Below, in pieces: positions 1-7,335 of a DNA stretch of 43,370 nucleotides. The stretch is taken from positions 1-43,370 of IMG/VR virus record IMGVR_UViG_3300031878_000002, one strand, 5' to 3'. This stretch comes from a virus. Position numbers and translations under genes: made by a program. Within the stretch, counting starts at the first letter, position 1. Every line of letters begins with the position of its first letter. The notes under the pieces were generated by a model. The model saw only the letters and a list, made by a program, of their open reading frames with translations, did no database searches and was not told the origin of the DNA.

Positions 1-164
1 TTATCCACAAACGACACAATCAGATAGTCGAATGGAAATTCCAGCTCAGTCTCGATTGGGCTTGGTGGACACTTCTCTCCGCGATAGTAACCGCAAAAGT
101 AGGAAGTCCCGATAGCGCTGAAAAAGCGACCGTTGGGCAGTAGCACGAAAGTTCGCTTGTTCAT
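1..164 (-). CDS. N-terminal part of a leftward unknown protein that continues at 43370 (paralog of 175-726)
   Basis: This is the first 54 codons of a leftward gene. ATG is at 164, preceded by GAGG and an 8-nt spacer. It starts 10 nt after the stop of the 175-726 gene. The translation begins MNKRTFVLLPNGRFFS and ends VSFVD at the window edge. It matches the N-terminus of the 175-726 protein (LLPNG, SYFCG, LEFPFDYL, VSF all shared). The remaining half is at 42999-43370, so the gene spans the junction of a circular map. Direct joining gives 536 nt, one short of 179 codons, and shifts frame. Inserting one base (A on the plus strand) restores alignment with the paralog. I do not recognise the function. 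Confidence 0.8.
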   Translation of the reverse strand, partial: MNKRTFVLLPNGRFFSAIGTSYFCGYYRGEKCPPSPIETELEFPFDYLIVSFVD

Positions 165-174
165 GGCGTTCGCC

Positions 175-726
175 TCACGCATTCTCTATCCCTAAGCGGT
201 AGCCAACTCGAATATAGAAAGTCTGCCAATTTTTATTAAAAGACAAGAAAAAACAGGGTTTGTACCAAGCGTAGACGAAGTCTACTTTGGTGTAACCCAA
301 TGTGAGGAACTTATTTGCTCTCTCGATATCTACTGAGCCAAGTTCAAAATGGGCGAGCGGGAAATCACGCAACGGCTTCTCATCAATGCCGTTGGCGCTC
401 AGCACGCCATTCTCTACTCTGAGGTACTCTAGGCTTTCAAACTTTCCCACGTCCTTGTGGGACTCGCCGCCCAAGTAAAGCGGCAATGCAGGCGTTGATA
501 GGTTGCTGTAGCGGTAAGCGTAGGGGTCGTGGTTTACCCTTAAAATATTGTCGTGGAAAGATACAAACAAATAGTCGAATGGGAATTCCAATTCGACCTC
601 GACCGCGCGCGTCGGGCAATCGCCTTTATAACGCCCGCAAAAATATGATGATCCCCAGTTGCTGAAGAAGAATCCGTTCGGAAGCAAAGTAAATACTCGC
701 TTCGAATTCAGGTTCAGGTTGTTCAT
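175..726 (-). CDS. Unknown 183-aa protein, complete paralog of the junction-spanning gene
   Basis: Leftward gene; ATG at 726 with GAGGT six bases upstream. I do not recognise the family. The protein is mixed, slightly hydrophobic and aromatic-rich, with no signal peptide or membrane helix. It is clearly homologous over its full length to the gene split between 1-164 and 42999-43370: shared blocks include the LLPNG motif near residue 15, SYFCG, LEFPFDYL, LRDFPxAxFEL, VDIxRANxFxxxG, VYxWY and FYIRV/YYIRV. It is the second-last copy of a tandem pair, so one gene probably arose by duplication. A promoter lies about 95 bp upstream (796-824). In this phage-specific leftward operon a host-interaction role is possible but unsupported. 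Confidence 0.8.
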   Translation of the reverse strand: MNNLNLNSKRVFTLLPNGFFFSNWGSSYFCGRYKGDCPTRAVEVELEFPFDYLFVSFHDNILRVNHDPYAYRYSNLSTPALPLYLGGESHKDVGKFESLEYLRVENGVLSANGIDEKPLRDFPLAHFELGSVDIERANKFLTLGYTKVDFVYAWYKPCFFLSFNKNWQTFYIRVGYRLGIENA

Positions 727-795
727 GATTTTACCTCGTTTTTCTTGTTGATGGGCTTGCCTAGCTAGGCTAGGCTCGCCACTTGATTGCCATAG

Positions 796-824
796 ACAAT
801 AGCAAGCCTTTGAAGACTTGTCAA
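796..824 (-). promoter_or_regulatory. Sigma70-like promoter for the 175-726 gene
   Basis: On the minus strand TTGACA (824-819) is followed by a 17-nt spacer and TATTGT (801-796), a near-consensus arrangement. Transcription would start near 789, giving a leader of about 60 nt before the ATG at 726. One arm of a 15-bp inverted repeat lies in the spacer. Confidence 0.7.
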
Positions 825-861
825 GAGCTTTTCAGAAACTCCCTAAAAGTCTTCAAAGGCT
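805..861. repeat. 15-bp perfect inverted repeat overlapping a promoter (candidate operator)
   Basis: AGCCTTTGAAGACTT at 805-819 is the exact reverse complement of the sequence at 847-861, with a 27-nt gap. The left arm fills the spacer of the promoter at 796-824 and the right arm lies just upstream of its -35. A third partial copy, TTCAAAGGC, is at 872-880. An operator is more likely than a terminator because the loop is long and no T-run follows on the minus strand. Confidence 0.55.
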
Positions 862-872
862 CACCTAACTGT

Positions 873-1319
873 TCAAAGGCGCGCCTGCTTGCCTAGCCAA
901 TCGCGGTAACCTGAGAGATAGGCGTCCGGAGTCGCTAAGCCTTTGATGAGCTTCTCAAACGCCGATCGCAGATAGGATTTTTGGTAGCGTGAAATCGCAG
1001 CCTGAACTGAGAATTGACGGCAATGCAAAAGACCGTCTTCATAGAAAGGTTCGAACGGCGCAATCAAATCGTCTCGGTAGACAAGGTATTCCTGAACATC
1101 GCTTGTCACGATGAAGAAAAATCCCGACGCCTCTTCAGGCACGTCAATCGGATCGGCAGGGCGTGAAAAGACAAGATAGGGCGCGGCTTCAAAGACAGGC
1201 TGCGCATAACGCGGCGAGCCTACCGAAACGCCTAAAGGCGGAAATTCGAGCCTGAATTCCGCGCCCTGATCGTCCACGCCCTTGAATACCAAAAGCTCTC
1301 GCATTGCGTTCAGTATCAT
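873..1319 (-). CDS. Unknown 148-aa protein
   Basis: Leftward gene. The open frame extends to 1427, into the upstream gene, but the best start is the ATG at 1319, which has AAAGGA eight bases upstream and leaves a 22-nt gap after the 1342-2532 gene. I do not recognise the family. The protein looks globular, rich in aromatic residues and prolines (LEFPPLGV, FFFIVTSDVQEYLVYRDD), with a basic C-terminus (RYQKSYLRSAFEKLI). No membrane helix or cysteine cluster is visible. It is the last gene before the promoter/operator region at 796-861, so it probably closes a transcription unit. Confidence 0.7.
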   Translation of the reverse strand: MILNAMRELLVFKGVDDQGAEFRLEFPPLGVSVGSPRYAQPVFEAAPYLVFSRPADPIDVPEEASGFFFIVTSDVQEYLVYRDDLIAPFEPFYEDGLLHCRQFSVQAAISRYQKSYLRSAFEKLIKGLATPDAYLSGYRDWLGKQARL

Positions 1320-1341
1320 CTCGTCAATCCTTTCGAAGCAC

Positions 1342-2532
1342 TCAGATCGGTAAGTGGAAAGAACCGTTGATTTCCAAGACAGGAATAAAGCCCTGCCTAC
1401 AGCTCGCGATAGCGCAGACGGGTTCATGTCTGCGCATCAGCTTGACACGGCGCAGCGCGTGGTGCAGAACGGAGCGTGTAACAATCAAGCGCTCGACGTC
1501 AAAATGGTAAGAGCTTTTGCCTTTGAAAGTGCCTAGCGAATGCTCTCCACGTGAGCTGTGCGCACAAGCAACGCAGGTATCGCCGACAAATTTAAGCTCA
1601 ATCGCCGTTGCGGTATTACCGGGCAAAGGCAACAGCTTGATTTGCTCCAACAGGCGCTCTGCCTCGCCATTGGCAAAAACAAAGCGTCCCGCCACGTCAA
1701 GCGCGGTCATTAGCCCAACATTAGGCGCTGGGAGCGCAGCGGAGAGCATCTGCTCAATATGGGTCTCTTTTAGCGTTGCGAACGCTTTATCTTGCCACAA
1801 GCACAGGTGTTCACCTAACAAGAAAGCGAACGCTTGCCGATCGTCTCGATCGCCTGCTGCAAAGCGCACTTGACGCGCCGTATCTGGATTGTCTAGCACC
1901 TCTAGCGGCAAGCGCAAGGTATTAATCAAAGCGGCGAAAGGCTGATCCGTCCATGCTCCTAGCCGACACTTATACGGACGACGCATCGCGCCATGTATCG
2001 GAAAATACAGCCACAAACCGCTCTTAGAGCCGATCAGCCGCACTTGCCGAATGTTTGTGAACTGAACGCTCGATTTGTAGGCTCTCAAGCAAGCCACAAG
2101 CGCAATCCAAGCCTGCTCTGTCGGTCTCCCTACGACGCTCAAAGCGCTCAATGGCGGCTCATACGGATCGCGTGGTACTGTCCCATCATACAGCGTTTCG
2201 CCTGTAGCATCGGTTAAGATAAACCGTCGCCTCGCGCCGTCTTGCATCACACGAGCGCTGAACGCGCCTTCGTCGCTCAGTCCGCTGAGCAGTTCATACA
2301 ACTCAGCGCGCTTGAAAGCGACCAGCAATTCGTCAGCGCCCTGAAAAGCGCCGAGCGCCGCGCTAACTCTCCAAACGCCATTTGAAGCGCACAAGTGCAG
2401 CGTGTTCGCGTTGCGCACAAACTGCGCATGTGAGCATCCGCTTGCCCAATTGCTGCGCGTGCCAATAGATAGCACAGCCGCGATCATCTGCCGCGCGCGT
2501 TCGCAATCAAAGCGAGTCTCTTTTGCGTTCAT
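1342..2532 (-). CDS. Candidate DNA sliding clamp (DnaN-like)
   Basis: A 396-aa protein; ATG at 2532 with GGAGAG upstream. The pattern resembles bacterial beta clamps (usually about 370 aa). The N-terminus FDCERARQMIAAVL is followed by a THLxAxxG-like strand pair (LHLCASNGVWRVSAAL), then LLVAFKRAELYELLSGL, a basic strand RRRFILTDATG and a proline turn near residue 130. The C-terminal third has YHFDVERLIVTRSVLHHAL and ends in a strand VLEINGSFHLPI, as domain 3 of DnaN ends with a PM-type strand. A clamp would tether the phage polymerase at 12662-14959. The gene is in the leftward operon, away from the replication block. This is fold-pattern recognition only; it could be another repeat-domain protein. 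Confidence 0.45.
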   Translation of the reverse strand: MNAKETRFDCERARQMIAAVLSIGTRSNWASGCSHAQFVRNANTLHLCASNGVWRVSAALGAFQGADELLVAFKRAELYELLSGLSDEGAFSARVMQDGARRRFILTDATGETLYDGTVPRDPYEPPLSALSVVGRPTEQAWIALVACLRAYKSSVQFTNIRQVRLIGSKSGLWLYFPIHGAMRRPYKCRLGAWTDQPFAALINTLRLPLEVLDNPDTARQVRFAAGDRDDRQAFAFLLGEHLCLWQDKAFATLKETHIEQMLSAALPAPNVGLMTALDVAGRFVFANGEAERLLEQIKLLPLPGNTATAIELKFVGDTCVACAHSSRGEHSLGTFKGKSSYHFDVERLIVTRSVLHHALRRVKLMRRHEPVCAIASCRQGFIPVLEINGSFHLPI

Positions 2533-2604
2533 TTGAAAGCTCTCCTCAATCTATTCCGTAATCATCCCTGTGAACAAGCGTTTGCGTAGCAGCCTGCGTA
2601 AATA

Positions 2605-2628
2605 GAGGCGAGGCATGAGCCTCACCTC
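2605..2628 (-). terminator. Hairpin after the 2638-3438 gene
   Basis: On the minus strand a 10-bp stem (GAGGTGAGGC with GCCTCGCCTC, one U-G pair) closes a TCAT loop and is followed by TATTTA. It lies 10 bp beyond the stop of the 2638-3438 gene. The T-run is weak, so termination may be partial. Confidence 0.5.
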
Positions 2629-2637
2629 TAAACTGCC

Positions 2638-3438
2638 TCAGTCGATCAACGGCGTATACTCGACAGGGAAACCAGCTGTAATGCGCGCCGTCGTTTCGTC
2701 GTCAAGGCGTACGAAGGCTTTCAGCGCATTCTCGACAAGCCAATCCCAGAAGATGCAGCTCGTCAAGACAGGCAAACCATCGCCGTAATTGTCAAAGTAG
2801 AAACCTGCAGACCACTCATCATCCATCAGCTGCTCTGCATACAAGTTCAGGCGGTATAGTGTGCGGCGATTGACGGAGGATGAAAACTCCAAAAGCGCTT
2901 GCCGTTGCGTGTCGCGATAGTGGTACTCAGCCGTCATGCCTTGACATTGAATCGAACGGCTACCGCTGACAATGGCGTCCGTCTTAAACAGATCGCCAAA
3001 ATCGACGGTCGGGATCGGCAAATCCAAAATAAAAGACAGCTCGGACGCCACCAAATCCATAAGCCGCGCCGCTTGAGTTAGAGACGTCGCGCCGCTAAAG
3101 CGGACGATCGCCGCCGGAGGGATACGGTAAACGCGATTTCCAGACGCTAACTTGAGACTCCCATCGCGGTAGACCAGAAAGCGCAGCTCGTAGCAATAGT
3201 CAATCAAGTCCATCGCCTCGACGAAAGAGTCCTGCGCATCGTACAGGTTGCCCGCGATGATGAAAATGAAAGTGCGCCCGCGCTTGTTGAGCAAAGCGCT
3301 GCGTAACGTCGTCCGCGTGATTTCAAAGGTCACCAAACGCTCGCCTGTGAGAAAGGGCAAATGCTCCTCAAGGGTAGCAATCGCGCTATCGGAAGGGACT
3401 TCGTCCAGACCTACGCACAACACATCATAAATAGTCAC
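2638..3438 (-). CDS. Unknown 266-aa protein (GTG start)
   Basis: The frame is open from 3510, but the convincing start is GTG at 3438, which has GGAGG five bases upstream. Starting there also removes an overlap with the neighbouring 3458-4420 gene. The protein begins VTIYDVLCVGLDEVPSD. I see no known motif. It is acidic to neutral, rich in short hydrophobic strands (TFIFIIAGNLYDAQDSF, ELSFILDLPIPTVDF) and ends in EYTPLID. No signal peptide, membrane helix or cysteine pair pattern is visible. It is the fourth leftward gene after the divergent control region, followed by a hairpin terminator. Confidence 0.7.
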   Translation of the reverse strand: MTIYDVLCVGLDEVPSDSAIATLEEHLPFLTGERLVTFEITRTTLRSALLNKRGRTFIFIIAGNLYDAQDSFVEAMDLIDYCYELRFLVYRDGSLKLASGNRVYRIPPAAIVRFSGATSLTQAARLMDLVASELSFILDLPIPTVDFGDLFKTDAIVSGSRSIQCQGMTAEYHYRDTQRQALLEFSSSVNRRTLYRLNLYAEQLMDDEWSAGFYFDNYGDGLPVLTSCIFWDWLVENALKAFVRLDDETTARITAGFPVEYTPLID

Positions 3439-3457
3439 GGCTGCCTCCGAATGTGTG

Positions 3458-4420
3458 TCAGAACTCAGATATCTCAGATAGGGCTTGCCGCGCCTGCCAA
3501 AGCTCGGCAATCGCGGGCAATTGAAAGGCGGCGCTCAATTCGGCGTCCGCCGCTATTCGAGCGTAAATCCGCTGAAATTCCTCAGGGTCTGTTGCGCTCA
3601 ACAGCGGCGATAGCGTACGATGAGCGTTGCAAACGACTTCGATAGCGTCCGGCGCTACAAGCGCCGGGAGATGCGCTAACGGCTCGCTCAACAGTTTCGC
3701 CATGATTGCGGGCGCTTTGCTGAGCCCGAATTCGGCGATTTTGCAAGCGTGCGCGCCGCGCATCGCTAGACAGCGGTATACATCGTGAATGTAGCTATAG
3801 ACCTCCCTGCAATCTAGACGCTTCAACCGAGACTCGTAATCTAGGCGCTTCAACCGATATTCATCGAACCCGCCGTGATCGGCAATGACGATATCGCGAA
3901 CGAGCGGATGTTCAAAGTAGATAGCGACCGCGTAATTGACAACCGCCCGCCTATACCATTCGTAGCGGTAGGTAGGCGCGCGGCGGTTAGCCGCGTCGTG
4001 GATAGCGCGGCTGAGAAGCATGACCGGGACTTTGGGCTTGCTGAAATGAATCAAGGCTTTGATGTAAGCCTGCTCCGTTTCATCGGAGCGCGCCTCAGCA
4101 ATAAGCGCCTGCCAAATGTCACGGACAATCGCGTTGTAGACAACTCGTCCCTGAACAGGGTTCACACGCAACAGGACGAATAGCACGCCCGTATAGCCGT
4201 TGACGTACCATCGCGTCCCGTTGTAGACAACGTCAAAGCGGTTACGCCGCAAATCAGTGACAACAGACCGCAATTGCTCTAGCGCGCCAAAGGGATGAAG
4301 AACGTCCTCGACATTGAAGAGCAGCGCGCCGTCTACCGAGACGACTTTGACGTCGATCCCGCGATCCTCGAAGGCGGTTTTCACAGCGGCGCTGTTGTCA
4401 AACATCTCGCAGCGATTCAT
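3458..4420 (-). CDS. Antirepressor-like protein with possible Bro-N domain
   Basis: A 320-aa protein; ATG at 4420 with AGAGG nine bases upstream. Residues about 10-105 resemble the Bro-N/antirepressor pattern: VKTAFEDRGIDVKVVSVDGALLFNVEDVL, a short linker, then a basic helix and an aromatic strand (RWYVNGYTGVLF). This domain is common at the N-terminus of phage antirepressors and related DNA-binding proteins. The C-terminal two thirds (helical, YEWYRRAVVNYAVAIYFEH, later RIYARIAADAELSAAFQLPAIAELW) is unknown to me. It contains a 9-residue tandem duplication (RLKRLD twice). Location beside the divergent control region suits a regulator. The Bro-N assignment is tentative. Confidence 0.4.
   Translation of the reverse strand: MNRCEMFDNSAAVKTAFEDRGIDVKVVSVDGALLFNVEDVLHPFGALEQLRSVVTDLRRNRFDVVYNGTRWYVNGYTGVLFVLLRVNPVQGRVVYNAIVRDIWQALIAEARSDETEQAYIKALIHFSKPKVPVMLLSRAIHDAANRRAPTYRYEWYRRAVVNYAVAIYFEHPLVRDIVIADHGGFDEYRLKRLDYESRLKRLDCREVYSYIHDVYRCLAMRGAHACKIAEFGLSKAPAIMAKLLSEPLAHLPALVAPDAIEVVCNAHRTLSPLLSATDPEEFQRIYARIAADAELSAAFQLPAIAELWQARQALSEISEF
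3811..3864. repeat. 27-bp tandem duplication inside the 3458-4420 gene
   Basis: Units 3811-3837 and 3838-3864 are adjacent, start with AATCTAG and share 23 of 27 bases. The repeat is in frame (9 codons) and gives RLKRLD twice in the protein, so it looks like a recent slippage duplication. Confidence 0.75.
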
Positions 4421-4445
4421 AGCCGTAACCTCTTAGCTCTACCAA

Positions 4446-4805
4446 TCAATCAAGCGCTTCATACCAGTCAATCGCAGCCGCCAAGCCGATCAGCGGATCG
4501 GTCATGCCTTCAATACAGGTCTCGATATCGCTCAGCTTGACGGGACGGGTTTTGTTAATTTGGTAGAGCCGCCGCGCGATCATGAAATCGGCGACCGCCA
4601 TTGCCAATCGCAGGTCGTCTGGGAGCTTGGCAAGCGTCTCTTCATAGGGTGTGTCAAGCTCAACTCCCGCGATACGCTTCAAGAGGACGTAGTCAAGGAA
4701 GGGCAACGCCGCCGCAATGGCTTTTGAATCAGGTTCGCCAGATTTGACGCTATTGAGCGCCATAATCAAGTATTGGCGGGTTGCGCTTTCAAATGGCGTA
4801 AGCAT
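4446..4805 (-). CDS. Unknown 119-aa helical protein
   Basis: The best start is the ATG at 4805, with GAGG five bases upstream; the frame extends to 4856 but without a better site. The protein is mostly alpha-helical by composition (TRQYLIMALNSV, IAAALPFLDYVLLKRIAG, DLRLAMAVADFMIARRLYQI) and ends with DWYEALD. I do not recognise a family. It is soluble by appearance. It sits between a hairpin terminator at 4881-4908 and the antirepressor-like gene, 25 bp upstream of that gene's start. Confidence 0.65.
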   Translation of the reverse strand: MLTPFESATRQYLIMALNSVKSGEPDSKAIAAALPFLDYVLLKRIAGVELDTPYEETLAKLPDDLRLAMAVADFMIARRLYQINKTRPVKLSDIETCIEGMTDPLIGLAAAIDWYEALD

Positions 4806-4880
4806 TGACACCTCTCTTGAATGCTCTACTGCTCTAACCTCAAGATAGGGCTTCAAACGCTATGAAGACATCCGAAATGA

Positions 4881-4908
4881 ATAGAGCCTGCTCAATTGCA
4901 GGCTCTAT
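4881..4908 (-). terminator. Hairpin between the 4928-5200 and 4446-4805 genes
   Basis: ATAGAGCCTGC at 4881-4891 pairs perfectly with 4898-4908 around a 6-nt loop. On the minus strand it is followed by TCATTT. It lies 20 bp beyond the stop of the 4928-5200 gene and could attenuate leftward transcription. Confidence 0.5.
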
Positions 4909-4927
4909 CACCACATGCCAATCCGAA

Positions 4928-5200
4928 TCAGCCGAGCGCAGGCGGTGCGCCGTTGCGCGATTCATCGCCGTCCTCTTCATCAGGTTCGAGCAGGTCTTGC
5001 AAGAGCTCGGTCAATTTGTGCAAATCGCCAAAAGCCTGTTGCAAAATGGTTAGAACTGCAGGCGGAAGACTCTGAAACGCCATTTCCACAACTCGCTTGT
5101 TAGCCTGCAAAATTGAGTAGATTGAACCAACGCCCATCGTGACAAGCGTGACAACAAGCACCACGATGACGATCACCAAAACATTCGCTACGTCTGCCAT
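4928..5200 (-). CDS. Small single-helix membrane protein (90 aa)
   Basis: ATG at 5200, with AAGG two bases and GAGG eight bases upstream, is preferred over the frame opening at 5245. The protein starts MADVANVLV, has one strong membrane segment of about 25 residues (VLVIVIVVLVVTLVTMGVGSIY, residues about 7-31), an amphipathic middle with KLTELLQDLL, and a very acidic tail (EPDEEDGDES). Its function is unknown; size and topology would fit a holin-like, spanin-like or superinfection protein, but nothing decides between these. It is the first gene of the leftward operon, nearest the divergent control region. Confidence 0.65.
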   Translation of the reverse strand: MADVANVLVIVIVVLVVTLVTMGVGSIYSILQANKRVVEMAFQSLPPAVLTILQQAFGDLHKLTELLQDLLEPDEEDGDESRNGAPPALG

Positions 5201-5630
5201 AGCCTTATCCTCGCTTTCAATACCTAACTTAGCAAAATCCTTCAAAAATCGGCTTCCAAGCGCCTTTTCACACGCTTAGCCTAAACTGAATACGGCTAAC
5301 CGCCATAGGCGGTTGAAATCGCGTTTTTGAGGCATTCCTGACAAAGCTCGATTAAAGCGGCAAGCCACGCTAAACGTGGCGAGCCTTGTTTGGCGTATGG
5401 GAGGCGGTGTCAAACGCGCGCGGATAAGCGGTCGGTAGTCCGTTTTCAATTTCGCTACAAAGTCATCAGATAGTATTTAATGGTGATTTTGTAGTGAATT
5501 TGAAAACGCCTGTATCCATCGTGCTGCTCGCTGTCTTTAGCTTGTCAGCCGCTTTAGCCTCGTTTCAATTTCTGCTCAGCGCGATAAGTTGTAGATATGA
5601 GAAGCGATTATCAAGTTTGAGCGAACGGCT
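5201..5630. other. Divergent intergenic control region 1
   Basis: This 430-bp stretch between divergent operons has no convincing gene. It contains a 7-bp hairpin with ATA loop (5298-5314), a 6-bp hairpin (5364-5380) and the 68-bp near-palindrome (5441-5508). Downstream of the palindrome, GCTTGTCAG at 5540 begins a 20-bp segment also found after the second palindrome at 21536 with a few substitutions. Confidence 0.7.
5441..5508. promoter_or_regulatory. 68-bp near-palindrome, copy 1 (candidate bidirectional promoter/operator)
   Basis: Arms 5441-5468 and 5481-5508 match as inverted repeats at 24 of 28 positions around a 12-nt AT-rich centre (GATAGTATTTAA). Copy 2 at 21425-21492 has the same core but different outer bases that still pair. 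On the minus strand TTCACT is followed by 17 nt and TACTAT; on the plus strand TTCGCT, 17 nt, TATTTA. It lies 123 bp before the first rightward gene (5631) and upstream of the leftward operon. Alternatives are a regulator binding site or a large RNA hairpin. Confidence 0.6.
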
Positions 5631-6002
5631 ATGAACAGATTGCTCAGAACATTGCGGGCGCTTTTCGCCCGTATAACAGTCCGCGATTCCGATGTGAGCG
5701 GGTTCGCGCTTGCCGCGTTAGGCGTCGCTTTGCTAGGGCAGAACCAATCCCAGATCGCCAAAATCTTGAACGATTTCGGCTGCCTCGCAGGCGTTTACGG
5801 CGCGGCGCTTGTGTTGGCAGGCGTTTATGTCGTCCGTCGTTTTGCGGGATGGCGGGTTGTGTACATGGTAAGCCTAATCCCTTACACGGTCGCGATTTTC
5901 ATCTATGCGCTGATCGTCAATCACGAGGCGTCGTTTGTGGTGATTTACAGCATCTTTTACGGCTTGAGCTTATCGAATCGAGGACGGGACGGCGATGGAT
6001 AG
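5631..6002 (+). CDS. Small integral membrane protein (123 aa)
   Basis: This is the first gene of the rightward replication operon. ATG at 5631 has no strong ribosome site (TTGAGCG only). After a basic N-terminus (NRLLRTLRALFARITVR) the protein has three to four hydrophobic segments at about residues 22-37, 50-69, 76-96 and 101-114. The stop overlaps the next gene by 8 bp, suggesting coupling. The topology would suit a holin or an inner-membrane host-takeover protein, but early position argues against lysis. No family recognised. Confidence 0.6.
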   Translation: MNRLLRTLRALFARITVRDSDVSGFALAALGVALLGQNQSQIAKILNDFGCLAGVYGAALVLAGVYVVRRFAGWRVVYMVSLIPYTVAIFIYALIVNHEASFVVIYSIFYGLSLSNRGRDGDG

Positions 6003-6372
6003 CACAGCGTTGATTTTCGCCGTGTTAGGCGTATTTCTTGCCATTGCGCATCTTATCAAGTCCAGCGGCAAGGTCGAGGTCGATCAGCGGGAGCAGTACA
6101 CCAAAATGTTCAAGGATTTGTACGAAGAGTCCCGAGCTTGGCGCGAACGGCAAGATGCGATTCAGAGATTGAATTTCAAGATAGCGCTGCTGAGAGAGCG
6201 CACAATCCTAGCGCACGCCCTGATTGAAGAGCTTCTGGCGTCCTGCGATCAGCTTCAAATTCCTAAGACTATTATCGCTTTTCTATCGGAGGAGCGATGG
6301 CGAGAGATATTGACTGAAGAGTTCAATTACGGAGCGAAAACGCCCGATCCATCGCCAAACGCAACAAATTGA
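5995..6372 (+). CDS. Membrane-anchored helical protein (125 aa)
   Basis: ATG at 5995 overlaps the preceding stop. One N-terminal membrane segment (LIFAVLGVFLAIAHLI, about residues 5-20) is followed by a long charged helical region (EQYTKMFKDLYEESRAWRERQ onward) that looks like a coiled coil, then a polar C-terminus ending TPDPSPNATN. Predicted topology is a short anchor with a cytoplasmic or periplasmic coil. It is translationally coupled to the membrane protein at 5631-6002 and may form a complex with it. Function unknown. Confidence 0.6.
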   Translation: MDSTALIFAVLGVFLAIAHLIKSSGKVEVDQREQYTKMFKDLYEESRAWRERQDAIQRLNFKIALLRERTILAHALIEELLASCDQLQIPKTIIAFLSEERWREILTEEFNYGAKTPDPSPNATN

Positions 6373-6447
6373 ATTGGGGATGTCTCAATCGGATTTAGCC
6401 GCCTATTTTGTTGGTGGAGTTTGAGAATCAGAATTGGAGAGGTAACC

Positions 6448-7290
6448 ATGCAAATCGAACTGTACAAGCCTAACAAAACTATCAAGGTAGTTGATTCCGA
6501 AGGCAACATCATCGAAATCCCAGCTCCGCAGCCGCAAGTCGTTGGGTTGCCCAATCTGCGTGTTAAAGAAAACCACTTGGTTTTGGAGATCGCCTTCCTT
6601 GAATCGGACGGCATTCGCCGCGAGGAGTTCAAGCTCACACGGAAGCATACGCTCAATAGCGGCAAGGTGGTCGAAGAGCCTATTACAGAATTGGTCGTGT
6701 TTCCGCTAGAGGCAGAAGGCTTCGATCGGCGCGTCCTTTTCCGCAAGCCGTATGAGGCAGGGCGCAAGCCCGTTTGCCGCTCTGAAGACGGTGTTTATCC
6801 CTTGCCCGAATACTCAGGCACGCTGAACGCCGCAATGGAATATGTTGGTGAAGGTGGCGTCAACATCGTCTGCGCGTCATGCCCATTTTCGCGCTGGAAG
6901 CGCATTGAAGGGCGCAACGTGCGCGATTGCGATCAGCAAATTCAAGTCGCCGTCGCAGCTGTGATTGATGACAAGGTCGTACCTGTTACCGTCCGCTTCC
7001 GCAGCAGCGCTTATAAGCATGGGAAGCGGCTTGCCGATCATGTCACGTATTTGAAGACGCAAAACATCCCTCCCTACAACGCCGGAGCAGAGTTAGCTGT
7101 TATGTCGGTCAGCCAAATGCTGGATAAGCCAGGCTTGGCGGGTCACGTTTTGATGGTCAGGCGTATTGACAGCAGTCTGTTCTTCAATCTTGACGATCAT
7201 CAGAAAAGCCGCGTGATCGACCTGTACAACAAGTTCCAATCCAAGCAACCCGAAACCGAATCAGACGCCGAGACCAACTCAGACGACTAA
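6448..7290 (+). CDS. Candidate single-stranded DNA-binding protein
   Basis: A 280-aa protein; ATG at 6448 with GAGG five bases upstream, rather than the TTG at 6421. The first half is beta-rich and the middle holds cysteines (CASCPF, then VRDCDQQ about 15 residues later, plus an earlier VCRSEDG) that could bind zinc. The C-terminus is strongly acidic and hydrophilic (ETESDAETNSDD), a hallmark of phage and bacterial single-strand binding proteins that use the tail to recruit partners. It directly precedes the primase-helicase gene and lies in the replication operon. The function is inferred from tail and context; I recognise no exact family. Confidence 0.45.
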   Translation: MQIELYKPNKTIKVVDSEGNIIEIPAPQPQVVGLPNLRVKENHLVLEIAFLESDGIRREEFKLTRKHTLNSGKVVEEPITELVVFPLEAEGFDRRVLFRKPYEAGRKPVCRSEDGVYPLPEYSGTLNAAMEYVGEGGVNIVCASCPFSRWKRIEGRNVRDCDQQIQVAVAAVIDDKVVPVTVRFRSSAYKHGKRLADHVTYLKTQNIPPYNAGAELAVMSVSQMLDKPGLAGHVLMVRRIDSSLFFNLDDHQKSRVIDLYNKFQSKQPETESDAETNSDD

Positions 7291-7303
7291 CTCAAGCACC
7301 TCA

Positions 7304-7335
7304 GATGCAAGGCGTGGGCGATCCCGCCTTGCATC
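7304..7335 (+). promoter_or_regulatory. Perfect 11-bp hairpin upstream of the primase-helicase gene
   Basis: GATGCAAGGCG (7304-7314) pairs perfectly with 7325-7335 around a 10-nt loop. No T-run follows, so it is not a classical terminator. It ends 17 bp before the GGAGG of the next gene and could be an mRNA processing or stability element. Confidence 0.5.

Noticed and set aside
2899-3645. Several 60-118-codon rightward frames opposite the left-arm genes
   Set aside because: They lie opposite well-supported leftward genes, lack ribosome sites and have basic, low-information translations.
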